Below are positions 34,647-46,623 of a DNA stretch of 64,000 nucleotides, one piece after another (within the stretch, counting starts at the first letter, position 1; the number at the start of each line of letters is the position of its first letter). The notes below the pieces were generated by a model. The model saw only the letters and a program-made list of their open reading frames with translations, made no database searches and was not told the DNA's origin. Made by a program: the position numbers and the translations under genes. The stretch comes from Dyadobacter sp. SG02 (GTDB lineage Bacteria; Bacteroidota; Bacteroidia; Cytophagales; Spirosomataceae): positions 232,055 through 296,054 of the forward strand of contig NZ_FNYL01000004.1 in the NCBI RefSeq assembly GCF_900109045.1, read 5' to 3'.

Positions 34647-35990
34647 ATGTTTAAAAAGATACTCATTGCTAACCGGGGCGAAATCGCCCTGCGTGTAATC
34701 AGGACCTGTCGTGAAATGGGCATCAAAACCGTCGCGGTTTACTCGACAGCCGATCGCGACAGCCTTCACGTACGGTTTGCCGACGAGGCCGTTTGTATCG
34801 GTCCTCCGCCCAGCAGGCAATCCTACCTGAGCATTCAGAATATCATTTCGGCCGCGGAAGTAACCGGCGCGGATGCGATCCATCCGGGTTACGGATTCTT
34901 GTCGGAAAACGCCGAATTCTCGCAAATCTGTGCTGACTACGGCATCAAATTCATCGGCGCCACCGCCGCCCAGATCAACGGGATGGGCGACAAGGCTACC
35001 GCGAAAGCGACGATGATCGCTGCCGGCGTACCGGTCGTACCGGGTTCGGAAGGCTTGCTCGAATCTTTTGAGCAGGGTAAGGAACTCGCGGAAGGCATCG
35101 GTTACCCGGTAATCGTAAAAGCGACAGCGGGCGGTGGCGGACGCGGTATGCGGGTGATCAACAAGCCGGAAGAATTCGAAAAAGCGTGGAACGATGCCCG
35201 TACGGAATCTGCGGCAGCATTCGGAAACGACGGTTTGTACCTCGAAAAATTCGTGGAAGAACCACGTCACATCGAAATCCAGATCATCGGCGACCAGTTC
35301 GGCAAAGTATGTCACCTTTCGGAACGCGACTGCTCAATCCAGCGTCGTCACCAGAAGCTGGTGGAGGAAACGCCATCCCCGATCATCACGCCCGAATTGC
35401 GTGAGAAAATGGGAGCTGCGGCCATCAAAGGCGCTCAGGCGATCGGTTACGAAGGTGCCGGTACCATCGAATTCCTGGTCGACAAGCACGGCGATTTCTA
35501 CTTCATGGAAATGAACACGCGCATCCAGGTAGAGCACCCGATCACCGAAGAAGTTACCGATTTTGACCTGATCAAGGAGCAAATTAAAGTAGCGGCAGGC
35601 GAGCCGATCTCGGGCCAGAATTATACGCCCAAGCTTTTCGCGATGGAATGCCGTATCAATGCGGAAGATCCTGCAAACGGATTCCGCCCGGCTCCGGGTA
35701 AGATCACCAACCTGCATTTCCCCGGCGGTCACGGCGTACGCATCGACAGCCATGTTTACAGCGGCTACACCATCCCACCAAACTACGACTCGATGATCGC
35801 TAAACTGATCGTCAGCGGCCAGTCGCGCGAGGAGGTGCTTACGCGTATGAAGCGCGCATTGCAGGAATTCGTGATCGAAGGGATTAAGACTACGATTCCG
35901 TTCCACATTAAATTGATGGATGATCCCGGGTTTAAGTCAGGAAATTTCACTACGAAATATTTGGAATCGTTTGATTTTAGTGCTCTTTAA
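34647..35990 (+). CDS. accC: Biotin carboxylase subunit of acetyl-CoA carboxylase
   Basis: ATP-grasp enzyme that carboxylates biotin on AccB. From [21 protein letters not shown] the product has 448 residues; the ATG at 34605 overlaps accB and is not conserved. The glycine-rich ATP loop is [12 protein letters not shown], and the metal and active-site part is [21 protein letters not shown]. Last gene of the cluster; the terminator at 36046-36076 follows. Confidence 0.95.
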   Translation: MFKKILIANRGEIALRVIRTCREMGIKTVAVYSTADRDSLHVRFADEAVCIGPPPSRQSYLSIQNIISAAEVTGADAIHPGYGFLSENAEFSQICADYGIKFIGATAAQINGMGDKATAKATMIAAGVPVVPGSEGLLESFEQGKELAEGIGYPVIVKATAGGGGRGMRVINKPEEFEKAWNDARTESAAAFGNDGLYLEKFVEEPRHIEIQIIGDQFGKVCHLSERDCSIQRRHQKLVEETPSPIITPELREKMGAAAIKGAQAIGYEGAGTIEFLVDKHGDFYFMEMNTRIQVEHPITEEVTDFDLIKEQIKVAAGEPISGQNYTPKLFAMECRINAEDPANGFRPAPGKITNLHFPGGHGVRIDSHVYSGYTIPPNYDSMIAKLIVSGQSREEVLTRMKRALQEFVIEGIKTTIPFHIKLMDDPGFKSGNFTTKYLESFDFSAL

Positions 35991-36045
35991 GAACTTAAAC
36001 GTCGAATAATTCCTCCGTTCTCTGAAGAGGACGGGATAGATATTT

Positions 36046-36076
36046 AAGCGGCCGACAGTTTAACTGCCGGCCGCTT
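36046..36076. terminator. Bidirectional terminator after accC
   Basis: 9-bp stem AAGCGGCCG / CGGCCGCTT extended by CAGT/ACTG after one mismatch; TTTCTTTTG follows on the plus strand. Confidence 0.85.
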
Positions 36077-36099
36077 TCTTTTGTTTCCTGGTTTTGTTG

Positions 36100-36471
36100 T
36101 TAAGCTACCATTGCGAGCATTTTTTGCGTCGCATCCATGCCGTGTTTGATAATTCTAACAGATGGAGTACCATGATAATACCCGGCCAGGTGCAGTGTAT
36201 CATAAGCTTCATTGAGGTAAGAAAGCAACGTCTTGTTGTGCTTATTCAACCGAATCCTGTATTCGTCAATGCTGTTAGGCTTTGTAAATTTCGTTCCTTC
36301 CTTTTTCTTCAGATATTCGTCCGCGATCATCAATGCCGCATTGTAAGCTGTGCCCGATGCCATCTGGACATATTTAATGTCTTTATAGAACTGGCCTTCC
36401 TTCCCGGCCTTCGTACTTAAAATATCCCGTGCATTGTCGAGATAGCGTGTGATTTCCTGATAATTATTCAT
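36100..36471 (-). CDS. DUF5618 protein, third gene of a higBA unit
   Basis: A 123-residue helical protein of the DUF5618 family (YKDIKYVQMASGTAYNAALMIADEYL, YRIRLNKHNKTLLSYLNEAYDTLHLAGYYHG). The helical pattern is loosely like HEPN or MNT-associated domains, but I cannot point to an RxxxxH catalytic motif. The start is ATG 36471; an ATG 27 bases upstream is less likely. It lies 36 bases after higA on the same strand and appears co-transcribed. A helper, chaperone or second antitoxin role is only inference. Confidence 0.75.
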   Translation of the reverse strand: MNNYQEITRYLDNARDILSTKAGKEGQFYKDIKYVQMASGTAYNAALMIADEYLKKKEGTKFTKPNSIDEYRIRLNKHNKTLLSYLNEAYDTLHLAGYYHGTPSVRIIKHGMDATQKMLAMVA

Positions 36472-36507
36472 AGTTAAAAGTGTGGTTAATGTGATCACAA
36501 ATTTTCT

Positions 36508-36945
36508 TTACGAGTGTAGCGTCTCCTGCGGTACTGCATCCTCCTCTTCTTCCATCATTCTTTCCCCCTCCAAACGGTAAGGGCGGTTGAATGCCTCCTG
36601 CCTCATCGCAAAACGCGTGGCCAGCTTGCGGATAACATCTTTGGACATTCCTTTTTTGTAGTTGAGAATTTCGGACACATATCCTTTGCTGACATTTAGC
36701 AGCTCGGCAATATCCTTGGCCTTCATCTTATGATCCTTCATGACTAATTTCAGCAACTCGACAGGATCGGCATCGCTATTTAGGGTACCATGTTCCGCGT
36801 CATAATGTTCAATCAGGACTGTCAACAGGTCAATTTCTTCTTCATACTGATCAGGGTTTTCTGACTCTAACATCTGTATGAGCTCGTTACAGTAATTATT
36901 GTACTGCACCAGGTTTCTGATCACCTTGTATTTCAACGTTTCCAT
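36508..36945 (-). CDS. higA: HigA-like antitoxin with XRE helix-turn-helix
   Basis: A 145-residue antitoxin and repressor. N-terminal part (1-65) is helical and is expected to wrap the toxin (EEEIDLLTVLIEHYDAEHG); the HTH lies at about 72-115 (MKAKDIAELLNVSKGYVSEILNYKKGMSKDVIRKLATRF). An acidic tail ends the protein. Start is ATG 36945, directly next to the HigB stop (1 base gap). The gene order toxin then antitoxin is the hallmark of HigBA. Confidence 0.87.
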   Translation of the reverse strand: METLKYKVIRNLVQYNNYCNELIQMLESENPDQYEEEIDLLTVLIEHYDAEHGTLNSDADPVELLKLVMKDHKMKAKDIAELLNVSKGYVSEILNYKKGMSKDVIRKLATRFAMRQEAFNRPYRLEGERMMEEEEDAVPQETLHS

Positions 36946-36946
36946 G

Positions 36947-37279
36947 CTAGTATATGTAAATTGAATATTGCTGTCCCCATTTACACAATTGTGTGTATTC
37001 CGCGTGCGTTCCGATCCAGCATATGGACAAATGCACACGATTTGGACCGAAGAAGTATTTACAAATCATACGAAAATTGTTTCCGCCAATGTCAAATACT
37101 ACCCGCTCAGAACCTTTTCCAAGAATATCTGCCGAGGGATAGGTTTCGTGTATTCCCTCAGGAGAATGCCAGTTCGCCGTTTTTAAATGTGTCAGCCAAT
37201 TTTTGAATGATGACTTACTTCTTGCGTGATCATGGACAAAGTTGTCAATAGTCTGTTCTTTTATGAGATGTACTTTCAT
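36947..37279 (-). CDS. higB: HigB-like mRNA interferase toxin
   Basis: A 110-residue toxin of the HigB_toxin family (RelE fold), which cuts mRNA on the ribosome. Typical features are LKTANWHSPEGIHETYPSAD and RVVFDIGGNNFRMICKYFF, ending with ICWIGTHAEYTQL. The start is ATG 37279; the earlier ATG at 37327 lies in the inverted repeat upstream. The local sequence is AT-rich compared with the flanking genes, in line with a mobile toxin-antitoxin module. Confidence 0.87.
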   Translation of the reverse strand: MKVHLIKEQTIDNFVHDHARSKSSFKNWLTHLKTANWHSPEGIHETYPSADILGKGSERVVFDIGGNNFRMICKYFFGPNRVHLSICWIGTHAEYTQLCKWGQQYSIYIY

Positions 37280-37299
37280 ATAAAGTGTGTGAATATAAG

Positions 37300-37324
37300 A
37301 AAAGTTCTCATAAAGAGAACTTTT
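37300..37324. promoter_or_regulatory. Perfect hairpin before higB: operator or terminator
   Basis: AAAAGTTCTC and GAGAACTTTT around ATAAA, 20 bases before the higB start. On the minus strand the second arm runs into TTTTCTTATATT, so it could end the upstream oxidoreductase transcript; as a palindrome before higB it could also be the HigA operator. Confidence 0.55.
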
Positions 37325-37358
37325 CAATTAAACAATAATTCCTAAATATCTCCGAACG

Positions 37359-38666
37359 CTACACCACCTGCGGCAACGCATAAGGCGAACGATACTTCCT
37401 GGTCAGCAGCTTGTTAGCCTCTTCATCCCCCACAAACTTCTCCGTCTTATTATCAAAAGTCAACGCCCGACCGACGCGGTAGGCGATATTGCCCAAATGC
37501 GCCAGACCCGAAGACAAATGCGCAGTTTCAACAGGTCCATTGAGCAGCTTCGCATCTTTGGCTATCACCGCATCGATAAAGTTCTTATAGTGATCACCAC
37601 CTGCTTTGCGTGACGGGCCGGCCTTTTTGTCTTTACCGAGAAAGGTTTCGTAATAATCATAACCTTTCACCACCATATACCCTTCCGAGCCGTAGAAGAT
37701 GTTACCAATGCCCACGCCTCCTTCTTCGTTCGTCATCCAGGGCCGCACTTCGAATTCGATGATCTTTTTTTCTTTGGTATACACAAATGAAGAACTCAGC
37801 ACTTCCGGCGTTTCCTTCGCGTCGTTCCAGAGGAATTTGCCGCCGGAGGAGGTGATCTTGTCCGGAAAACTTTCGACCCCGAGGCCCCACATGCACATGT
37901 CAGTTTCGTGAATGCCCTGGTTACCGATGTCGCCGTTACCATAGTTCCAATGCCAATGCCAGTCGTAATGCACGTAATTGCGGGAGAACGGTTTCATTTC
38001 GGCCGGACCGGTCCAGAGGTCGTAGTTCAGGCCTGCGGGTACGGCTTCGGTACCGCGGTCGCCGATGTCGGGGCGCCATTTGTAGACAAGCCCCCGGGCC
38101 ATGTATACGTTGCCGATCAGTCCGTCGCGAAGGTGTTTCACGGCTTCCTTCAACGCTTCGGAGCTGCGGAGCTGGACCCCGTGCTGTACCACTCTCTTGT
38201 ATTTATGGGCGGCTTCCACCAGCTTCCGACCTTCGTGCAGGTTGTGTGAACCCGGTTTTTCGACATACACATCTTTTCCTGCCTGGCAAGCCCAGATTGC
38301 GGCCAGGGCGTGCCAGTGATTGGGTGTAGCGATACTTACGGCGTCGATGGTTTTGTCATCGAAAACCTTACGAAGATCGTTTTCCGTTTTGACCTTCTTG
38401 CCCGTCTTTTGCTCGAATTCCTGCGCGCGTTTCTGCAAAATGTTATTGTCGGGATCACAGAGCGTCGCTACTTCCACATTACTCAGGGCATTAAAACCCG
38501 AAATGTGGCTCTGCCCACGTCCGTTCACGCCCAATACGGCCACGCGTACACGGTCGTTCGCGCCGAATGCACTCGCGGGAATAAAGGCAGGAATAGAAAG
38601 TGCGACGGCGGCACCCGTGCTGTTTTTGATAAAGTTTCTTCTCGATACGTCGGCTGGTTTGTCCAT
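37359..38666 (-). CDS. Gfo/Idh/MocA-family oxidoreductase with Tat signal
   Basis: A 435-residue NAD(P)-dependent dehydrogenase-like protein, exported by the twin-arginine route (SRRNFIKNSTGAAVALSIPAF at about 8-28). The Rossmann motif is VAVLGVNGRGQSHISGF, and the EKPGSHN segment contains the conserved catalytic lysine. The C-terminal domain has WHWNYGNGDIGNQGIHETDM. Tat export with cofactor bound suggests periplasmic sugar chemistry, as in the periplasmic glycan-modifying relatives; some homologues are glycosidases that use NAD. The substrate is unknown. Confidence 0.87.
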   Translation of the reverse strand: MDKPADVSRRNFIKNSTGAAVALSIPAFIPASAFGANDRVRVAVLGVNGRGQSHISGFNALSNVEVATLCDPDNNILQKRAQEFEQKTGKKVKTENDLRKVFDDKTIDAVSIATPNHWHALAAIWACQAGKDVYVEKPGSHNLHEGRKLVEAAHKYKRVVQHGVQLRSSEALKEAVKHLRDGLIGNVYMARGLVYKWRPDIGDRGTEAVPAGLNYDLWTGPAEMKPFSRNYVHYDWHWHWNYGNGDIGNQGIHETDMCMWGLGVESFPDKITSSGGKFLWNDAKETPEVLSSSFVYTKEKKIIEFEVRPWMTNEEGGVGIGNIFYGSEGYMVVKGYDYYETFLGKDKKAGPSRKAGGDHYKNFIDAVIAKDAKLLNGPVETAHLSSGLAHLGNIAYRVGRALTFDNKTEKFVGDEEANKLLTRKYRSPYALPQVV

Positions 38667-38800
38667 ATGAAAGATTTTAGGATTTAGAAAGGAATATATT
38701 TTACCTGATCGGCAATGAGTTAGACGAAAATCAGAAGTAACTCCCTTATTGGTTACCTATAAAAAAGTACTACTCATTTTAAATTAAGTACTATTCTACT

Positions 38801-40123
38801 CTACATAATTTGAACGATCCCGTAGCCGCTTACAAAGAGAATGGACAACACGCTGATCCAGAAGAATACATCATAAGTCGCGGAAGGCTTTAAAGTAACC
38901 GGCAACTCCCGGTAACGGAACATGAGAGATACATAAACCACCAGCAGCAGCAATACCGATGTAGCAATGCCGCCCACAATGACCATCATCACCGGTGCCT
39001 GAAAAAAGAGGAACAGCAGGCACCACGCGATGGGAAGCACCCAGGAAAGGATGCCGATACTGCGTTTTTGCTCTCGTGAGGATTCAAACTTCATCCAACC
39101 GATCTGCCCGAATGCGTCCGCCCAGACACGCGCCCAGCTGGCCGCCGCAGTGAATAATGTAGAGTAGAGGACAAAAAAGGCACCAATCAGAAAGATATTC
39201 TTCGCCCATGGGCCTAGCGTCTCGGTGAAAATGCGGGAAAGGGTCTCCACCATGCCGTATCCCTCGGGAACATTGCCGCCCGAATGCAACACCGCCGCAC
39301 CAAGCAAATAAAATGCGGCCGTTACAATGGTGTACACCACCATCGACATCACCGCATCGAGGTACATTACCTGAAACCAGCCCCTGGCCCTCTCCGACCA
39401 TTCTTTCGAACCGTCATTCGGTCCGGTGTAGGCTGCATAGCCCTTCTCGATGCACCAGTAATTGTAATACATGATCTCGTCGCCGCCGACACCCGTGATC
39501 CCGAATGCACCGAATGCCGTTGCCACCATTGCAGTCGGCAATGAAAACCGCAAGCCGCTTTCGATCTGCGGCCAATGAATGGCATACTGCGTCCATTGAA
39601 GCGAAATGACAGATATAAGGATCACAACCGTGAAAAGAATGATCATCACCAGCGAGCCTTTTTCAACGGGGCCATAGTTGCCCTTGTAAACCCAGAATGA
39701 AGTGATCAGTACCGAAATAATCGCCCAGAAATTGACCGAAACCAATGGGAAGGCCATATGCAACACAATAGCCGTGCCGCCCACGATACCGCCTACCTGC
39801 AACAGTTTCAACCCTTGCAATGAAAGCCACAGCCAAATACTCCAATGCGCCTTGCCCAGCCTGAGACCCGGCAGATTATTGAAGTTATGCATGATAAATG
39901 TGCCGGTGTAAATGGCATTTTTACCAAATTCCAGCTGCAATGCGACTTTGACGAGGCAGCTCAGAATGATAAGCCAAAACATGACGAAGCCGGCTTTGGC
40001 ACCCAGCGCGGTAGTAGCGATGAGCTCGCCGGAGCCTACAATGGCGGCGGAGAGAATGAAACCGGGGCCGAGGTAGCGGAGCCTGCCTGTGAAAGTGGTG
40101 GGCGGGGATAAAATTTTGGACAT
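38801..40123 (-). CDS. Nramp-related transporter lacking canonical metal-site motifs
   Basis: A 440-residue membrane protein with eleven or twelve helices, related to Nramp (LRYLGPGFILSAAIVGSGELIATTALG). In true Mn/Fe transporters TM1 carries DPGN and TM6 carries MPH. Here the TM1 position reads GSGE and the TM6 region reads FGITGVGGDEIMYYNYW, so the known metal ligands are absent. It belongs to the divergent Nramp-related group found in Bacteroidota and Planctomycetes whose substrate is unknown. The start codon lies within a perfect 13-bp inverted repeat (40114-40145). Transcribed alone. Confidence 0.8.
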   Translation of the reverse strand: MSKILSPPTTFTGRLRYLGPGFILSAAIVGSGELIATTALGAKAGFVMFWLIILSCLVKVALQLEFGKNAIYTGTFIMHNFNNLPGLRLGKAHWSIWLWLSLQGLKLLQVGGIVGGTAIVLHMAFPLVSVNFWAIISVLITSFWVYKGNYGPVEKGSLVMIILFTVVILISVISLQWTQYAIHWPQIESGLRFSLPTAMVATAFGAFGITGVGGDEIMYYNYWCIEKGYAAYTGPNDGSKEWSERARGWFQVMYLDAVMSMVVYTIVTAAFYLLGAAVLHSGGNVPEGYGMVETLSRIFTETLGPWAKNIFLIGAFFVLYSTLFTAAASWARVWADAFGQIGWMKFESSREQKRSIGILSWVLPIAWCLLFLFFQAPVMMVIVGGIATSVLLLLVVYVSLMFRYRELPVTLKPSATYDVFFWISVLSILFVSGYGIVQIM

Positions 40124-40145
40124 AAACGAGAATTTATGTCCAAAA
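40114..40145 (-). promoter_or_regulatory. Perfect 13-bp inverted repeat over the Nramp start codon
   Basis: TTTTGGACATAAA (40114-40126), loop CGAGAA, TTTATGTCCAAAA (40133-40145). In the mRNA the AUG (40123-40121) falls in the 3' arm, so the start codon would be paired. It may be an RNA switch, an operator, or both. Confidence 0.6.
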
Positions 40146-40244
40146 GCTAAGAAACTACTTGGCTTACTTTAATATGCCACGAAGACACGAATGGTCACGA
40201 ATGTGTTTCCTATTCCTTCGTGCCTTCGCGGCATTAAAAATCAA

Positions 40245-41705
40245 TCACAAATTCCCCACAGCCTGGTGAATCTGCTTCACCGTATCGACGTAGTTATTCT
40301 CGCTCGGAAGCCCGAAAAGTGATTTTTCCTTGATAATCTGCGCCACATTCTCCGGCACCAGCTTCTCCCAACCCGGCTCCCCGCGCTTGATCATTTCAAG
40401 TACGAAATCCGTGGTAATGTGCATATGCTCGGTGTTGTAGTTCTTAATGTCCTCGATCTTGTCGTTCACGATCAGATACTGGAACAACGGCCGCAAATGA
40501 TCCGGTACGCGGAAATTTTCGCAACTATACACAGAGCCATCCGGCTGCAATGTCGGGTAAATGTAGAGCTTTACTTTCCGGCTGAAAAGCGTCGCGAAGG
40601 ATTCGAGAATGCCACCTTGCAGGAACTGATAATGCTTTTCTTCGAAAATATCCTGCAAATTCGGGCTACCGAGCAGCAGACCGGATTTCAGTTTCGTCAA
40701 TCGCGACAGGTAAGCCACGAGCCGGTAGTATTCATGGTGGTTGGAAATCATCACCATATGTCCCAGCGAGCAGAGGATATCCACGCGGTCGAGGAAGTCC
40801 TTTTCGTCAATGTCGCGGTCGCCGGCTTTGAGGTTATGTAATGTGAGCTCGGAGATCAATACCACTTTCGACTCGTCCACGTCCTCTTCGGCCAAAAACT
40901 GTCGCTGACCGTTGCTGATCAGGTCGATATGCACGTTCGTGATGGGGCGCAGGCGGCCGCGCATCATGAGGATATGCTTTTTGTACAACGCCTCGGAAGG
41001 TTGCAGCACGCCGCCGTCGCTGCCGAACAATGCGGCATCGGTAAAACCATTTTTCACCAACCGCAGGCTCATCAAACGGTTATCGACTTTGGCAAAATCC
41101 GGCCCGCTGAAACGCACCATATCGATCTCGATCCGGTCGATCGTCAGGTCGTCCATGAGCGACATAAGCAGGATTTCGGGCGATTTGTAGTAATAATAGC
41201 AGCCGTAAATCAGGTTTACACCAATAATGCCCAATGCCTGCTGTTGCAGAATATTCTCGTCGTCGCGCATGCGCACGTGGATCACGACGTAATTCGTCGG
41301 GCCCATGGGTGTGAGCTGGAATTGCAGGCCTATCCAACCATGCGATTCGTTCGTTTTCTGAAAATTGAGGGCTACTACTGTATTCGCGAAGGCAAAAAAG
41401 GTGCTATCGACACCCCGTTTCTCCGAAAGCCGCTTTTCTACGAGGTTGTACTCGCGGTTGAGCATTTTCATCAGTCGGGATTCCACCACATACCTTCCGC
41501 CCTCTTCCGTCCCGTATATCGCGTCGCTGAACGTCATGTCGTAGGCCGACATCGTTTTGGCGATGGTTCCGGATGCGCCGCCGGCTTTGAAAAAGTAAGC
41601 CGCCGTTTCCTGACCCGCCCCGATTTCCGCGAACGATCCGTAGATCCGGCGGTCGAGGTTGATCCTTAATGCTTTTTGTTTTGTACCAAGATTCTTTTCG
41701 TACAT
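40245..41705 (-). CDS. Conserved protein of unknown function, 486 residues
   Basis: A cytosolic protein without signal peptide. It starts LGTKQKALRINLDRRIYGSFAEIGAGQETAAYFFKAGGASGTIAKTMSAYD as contiguous conserved blocks, and continues with YEVxxRL-type basic segments and a second half that looks alpha/beta (DDLTIDRIEIDMVRFSGPDFAKVDNRLMSL, VDILCSLGHMVMISNHHEYYRL). I recall similar proteins in Bacteroidota and Cyanobacteria carrying misleading labels such as TonB-dependent receptor or nucleotide adenylyltransferase; nothing here shows a barrel, a plug or an HxGH nucleotidyl-transferase site. No function is proposed. Transcribed alone, divergent from the GGCT-like gene. Confidence 0.65.
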   Translation of the reverse strand: MYEKNLGTKQKALRINLDRRIYGSFAEIGAGQETAAYFFKAGGASGTIAKTMSAYDMTFSDAIYGTEEGGRYVVESRLMKMLNREYNLVEKRLSEKRGVDSTFFAFANTVVALNFQKTNESHGWIGLQFQLTPMGPTNYVVIHVRMRDDENILQQQALGIIGVNLIYGCYYYYKSPEILLMSLMDDLTIDRIEIDMVRFSGPDFAKVDNRLMSLRLVKNGFTDAALFGSDGGVLQPSEALYKKHILMMRGRLRPITNVHIDLISNGQRQFLAEEDVDESKVVLISELTLHNLKAGDRDIDEKDFLDRVDILCSLGHMVMISNHHEYYRLVAYLSRLTKLKSGLLLGSPNLQDIFEEKHYQFLQGGILESFATLFSRKVKLYIYPTLQPDGSVYSCENFRVPDHLRPLFQYLIVNDKIEDIKNYNTEHMHITTDFVLEMIKRGEPGWEKLVPENVAQIIKEKSLFGLPSENNYVDTVKQIHQAVGNL

Positions 41706-41797
41706 AACGGTATATTAGTAAATGAAGAAGCTTACATGTAAATATAAGAAAAATACAGTTCAGCATTTAGCCGAATTTCTGATCTTCTGGCAGCAGA

Positions 41798-42196
41798 ATG
41801 GAAAAGTTATATAATTTATTTACTTACGGCACTTTGATGCAGGGTTTCGACAACCCCTATGCGAGGAAGCTACGGTTGTTTTCAAACTATATAGGAAAAG
41901 GCTATTTCAATGGAAAACTGTTCCGCGTGGAGTGGTACCCGGGCGCGCTGCATGAGCCTGATGCGCCCACACGTGTACACGGGGAAATTTACCAGCTAAA
42001 CTCCTTTGAAATACTGAAAGAACTGGATGAATATGAGGATGTTCTGGAAGACGAAACGGCGAGTTTGTACGTCCGTAAAGTGGTACCTGCCAGGGATGAT
42101 CAGGGAATCGTCAGGGATTGTTGGGTGTATTTGTATAATCAACCGGTTTGGGATCTGCCTTTGATTGAAGATGGCTGTTTTAAAACTAAGCCCTGA
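41798..42196 (+). CDS. Gamma-glutamylcyclotransferase-like (AIG2/GGCT) protein
   Basis: A 132-residue cyclotransferase-fold protein. It begins with the diagnostic LFTYGTLMQGFDNP and contains GKGYFNGKLFRVEWYPGAL and the later ELDEYEDV segment, whose glutamate is the likely general base. The family converts gamma-glutamyl-amines or peptides to 5-oxoproline. The last 11 bases overlap the end of coaX on the opposite strand, so there is no terminator between them. Confidence 0.83.
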   Translation: MEKLYNLFTYGTLMQGFDNPYARKLRLFSNYIGKGYFNGKLFRVEWYPGALHEPDAPTRVHGEIYQLNSFEILKELDEYEDVLEDETASLYVRKVVPARDDQGIVRDCWVYLYNQPVWDLPLIEDGCFKTKP

Positions 42197-42953
42197 GACT
42201 TTCGCCGATAATGCGCAGGCCGTCCAATGTTAATTTTCTGTCAATTTCTGTGAACTCGTCTCGAAGCGTGTCGATGATGGAGGACAGTCCGCCCGTCGCA
42301 ACGGCAATGCATTCGCCGCCCAGCTCCGCACGAATGCGGCTCAACAGCGACTTCACAAGTCCTTCATAACCCAGCAAAATACCTGCCTGGATCGCCTCCA
42401 CCGTATTTTTACCAATGGCCGACGGCGGAAGTTGGAGCGGCACTTCGGGCAACTGCGCGGTATTGGCGAATAATGCTTTCACAGCCGTTACCAAACCCGG
42501 TAATATGGCCACGCCGAGGATTTTACTGTCTTTGGAAACCGTCGTGAATGTCAATGCGGTACCGAAATCGACGACCACGCAATTTTCTTTGTAACGTGTC
42601 GAAACCGCTACCGCATTGGCAATGAGGTCCGCGCCGATTTCGTGCGGATGGTTTATTTCAATGGATAATGCAGGGTAAACATCCGGCCCGACCACGACGA
42701 CACCTTCGCCAAATAGCGAGCGGAGCATTCGCAAAATCACGGGTGTCAATGCGGGTACGACGCTGCTCAGCACCACCGTTTCCACATCCCCGAACCACAA
42801 GCCGGCTTCCAGGAAATGCAGCCGCAGCTTCGACTCGTAATGCGCCTCGTTTTCCTGTATCAACGAGCGCATCCGCCAGATATGCTCCCAGTTACCGGAA
42901 TCATAGAGCCCGAAAACGGTGTCGGTATTGCCAAGGTCGACAGCTAACAGCAT
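42186..42953 (-). CDS. coaX: Type III pantothenate kinase
   Basis: First step of coenzyme A synthesis. A 255-residue ASKHA-fold kinase; the P-loop-like motif is VDLGNTDTVFGLY at the start, and VVDFGTALTFTTV carries the catalytic aspartate. Starting at 42953 (MLLAVDLGNT) is forced by the family motif; the longer frame to 43097 adds 48 unlike residues. The type III enzyme is typical for Bacteroidota. Convergent overlap of 11 bases with the preceding gene. Confidence 0.93.
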   Translation of the reverse strand: MLLAVDLGNTDTVFGLYDSGNWEHIWRMRSLIQENEAHYESKLRLHFLEAGLWFGDVETVVLSSVVPALTPVILRMLRSLFGEGVVVVGPDVYPALSIEINHPHEIGADLIANAVAVSTRYKENCVVVDFGTALTFTTVSKDSKILGVAILPGLVTAVKALFANTAQLPEVPLQLPPSAIGKNTVEAIQAGILLGYEGLVKSLLSRIRAELGGECIAVATGGLSSIIDTLRDEFTEIDRKLTLDGLRIIGESLRA

Positions 42954-43069
42954 AACAGAGAATTTACATGTGCAGGCAAAATAAGGGCATTCTTCAAATA
43001 AAACTTCATGGTACCCCCGTTTTGCGTCCGTTTCTTTTTGATTATACCTAATTTTAACTCCCGAAATAA

Positions 43070-46522
<3,453 letters not shown>

Positions 46523-46528
46523 TAAAAA

Positions 46529-46563
46529 AGACTTGGCAAGTTCAAGAAAGGCTTACCAAGTCT
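46529..46563. terminator. Hairpin directly after the GH2 gene
   Basis: 8-bp stem AGACTTGG / CCAAGTCT with a 19-base loop, 7 bases after the stop. A stronger terminator follows at 46585-46622. Confidence 0.35.
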
Positions 46564-46584
46564 GTAACACCCCACAGTTTTAAT

Positions 46585-46622
46585 AAAGACCTGCGATCCG
46601 GCGTACCGGACCGCAGGTCTTT
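46585..46622. terminator. Strong bidirectional terminator
   Basis: Arms AAAGACCTGCGATCCGG and CCGGACCGCAGGTCTTT, 17 pairs with one mismatch, loop CGTA; a run of T follows a few bases later on the plus strand. It separates the convergent GH2 and YceI genes. Confidence 0.85.
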
Positions 46623-46623
46623 A

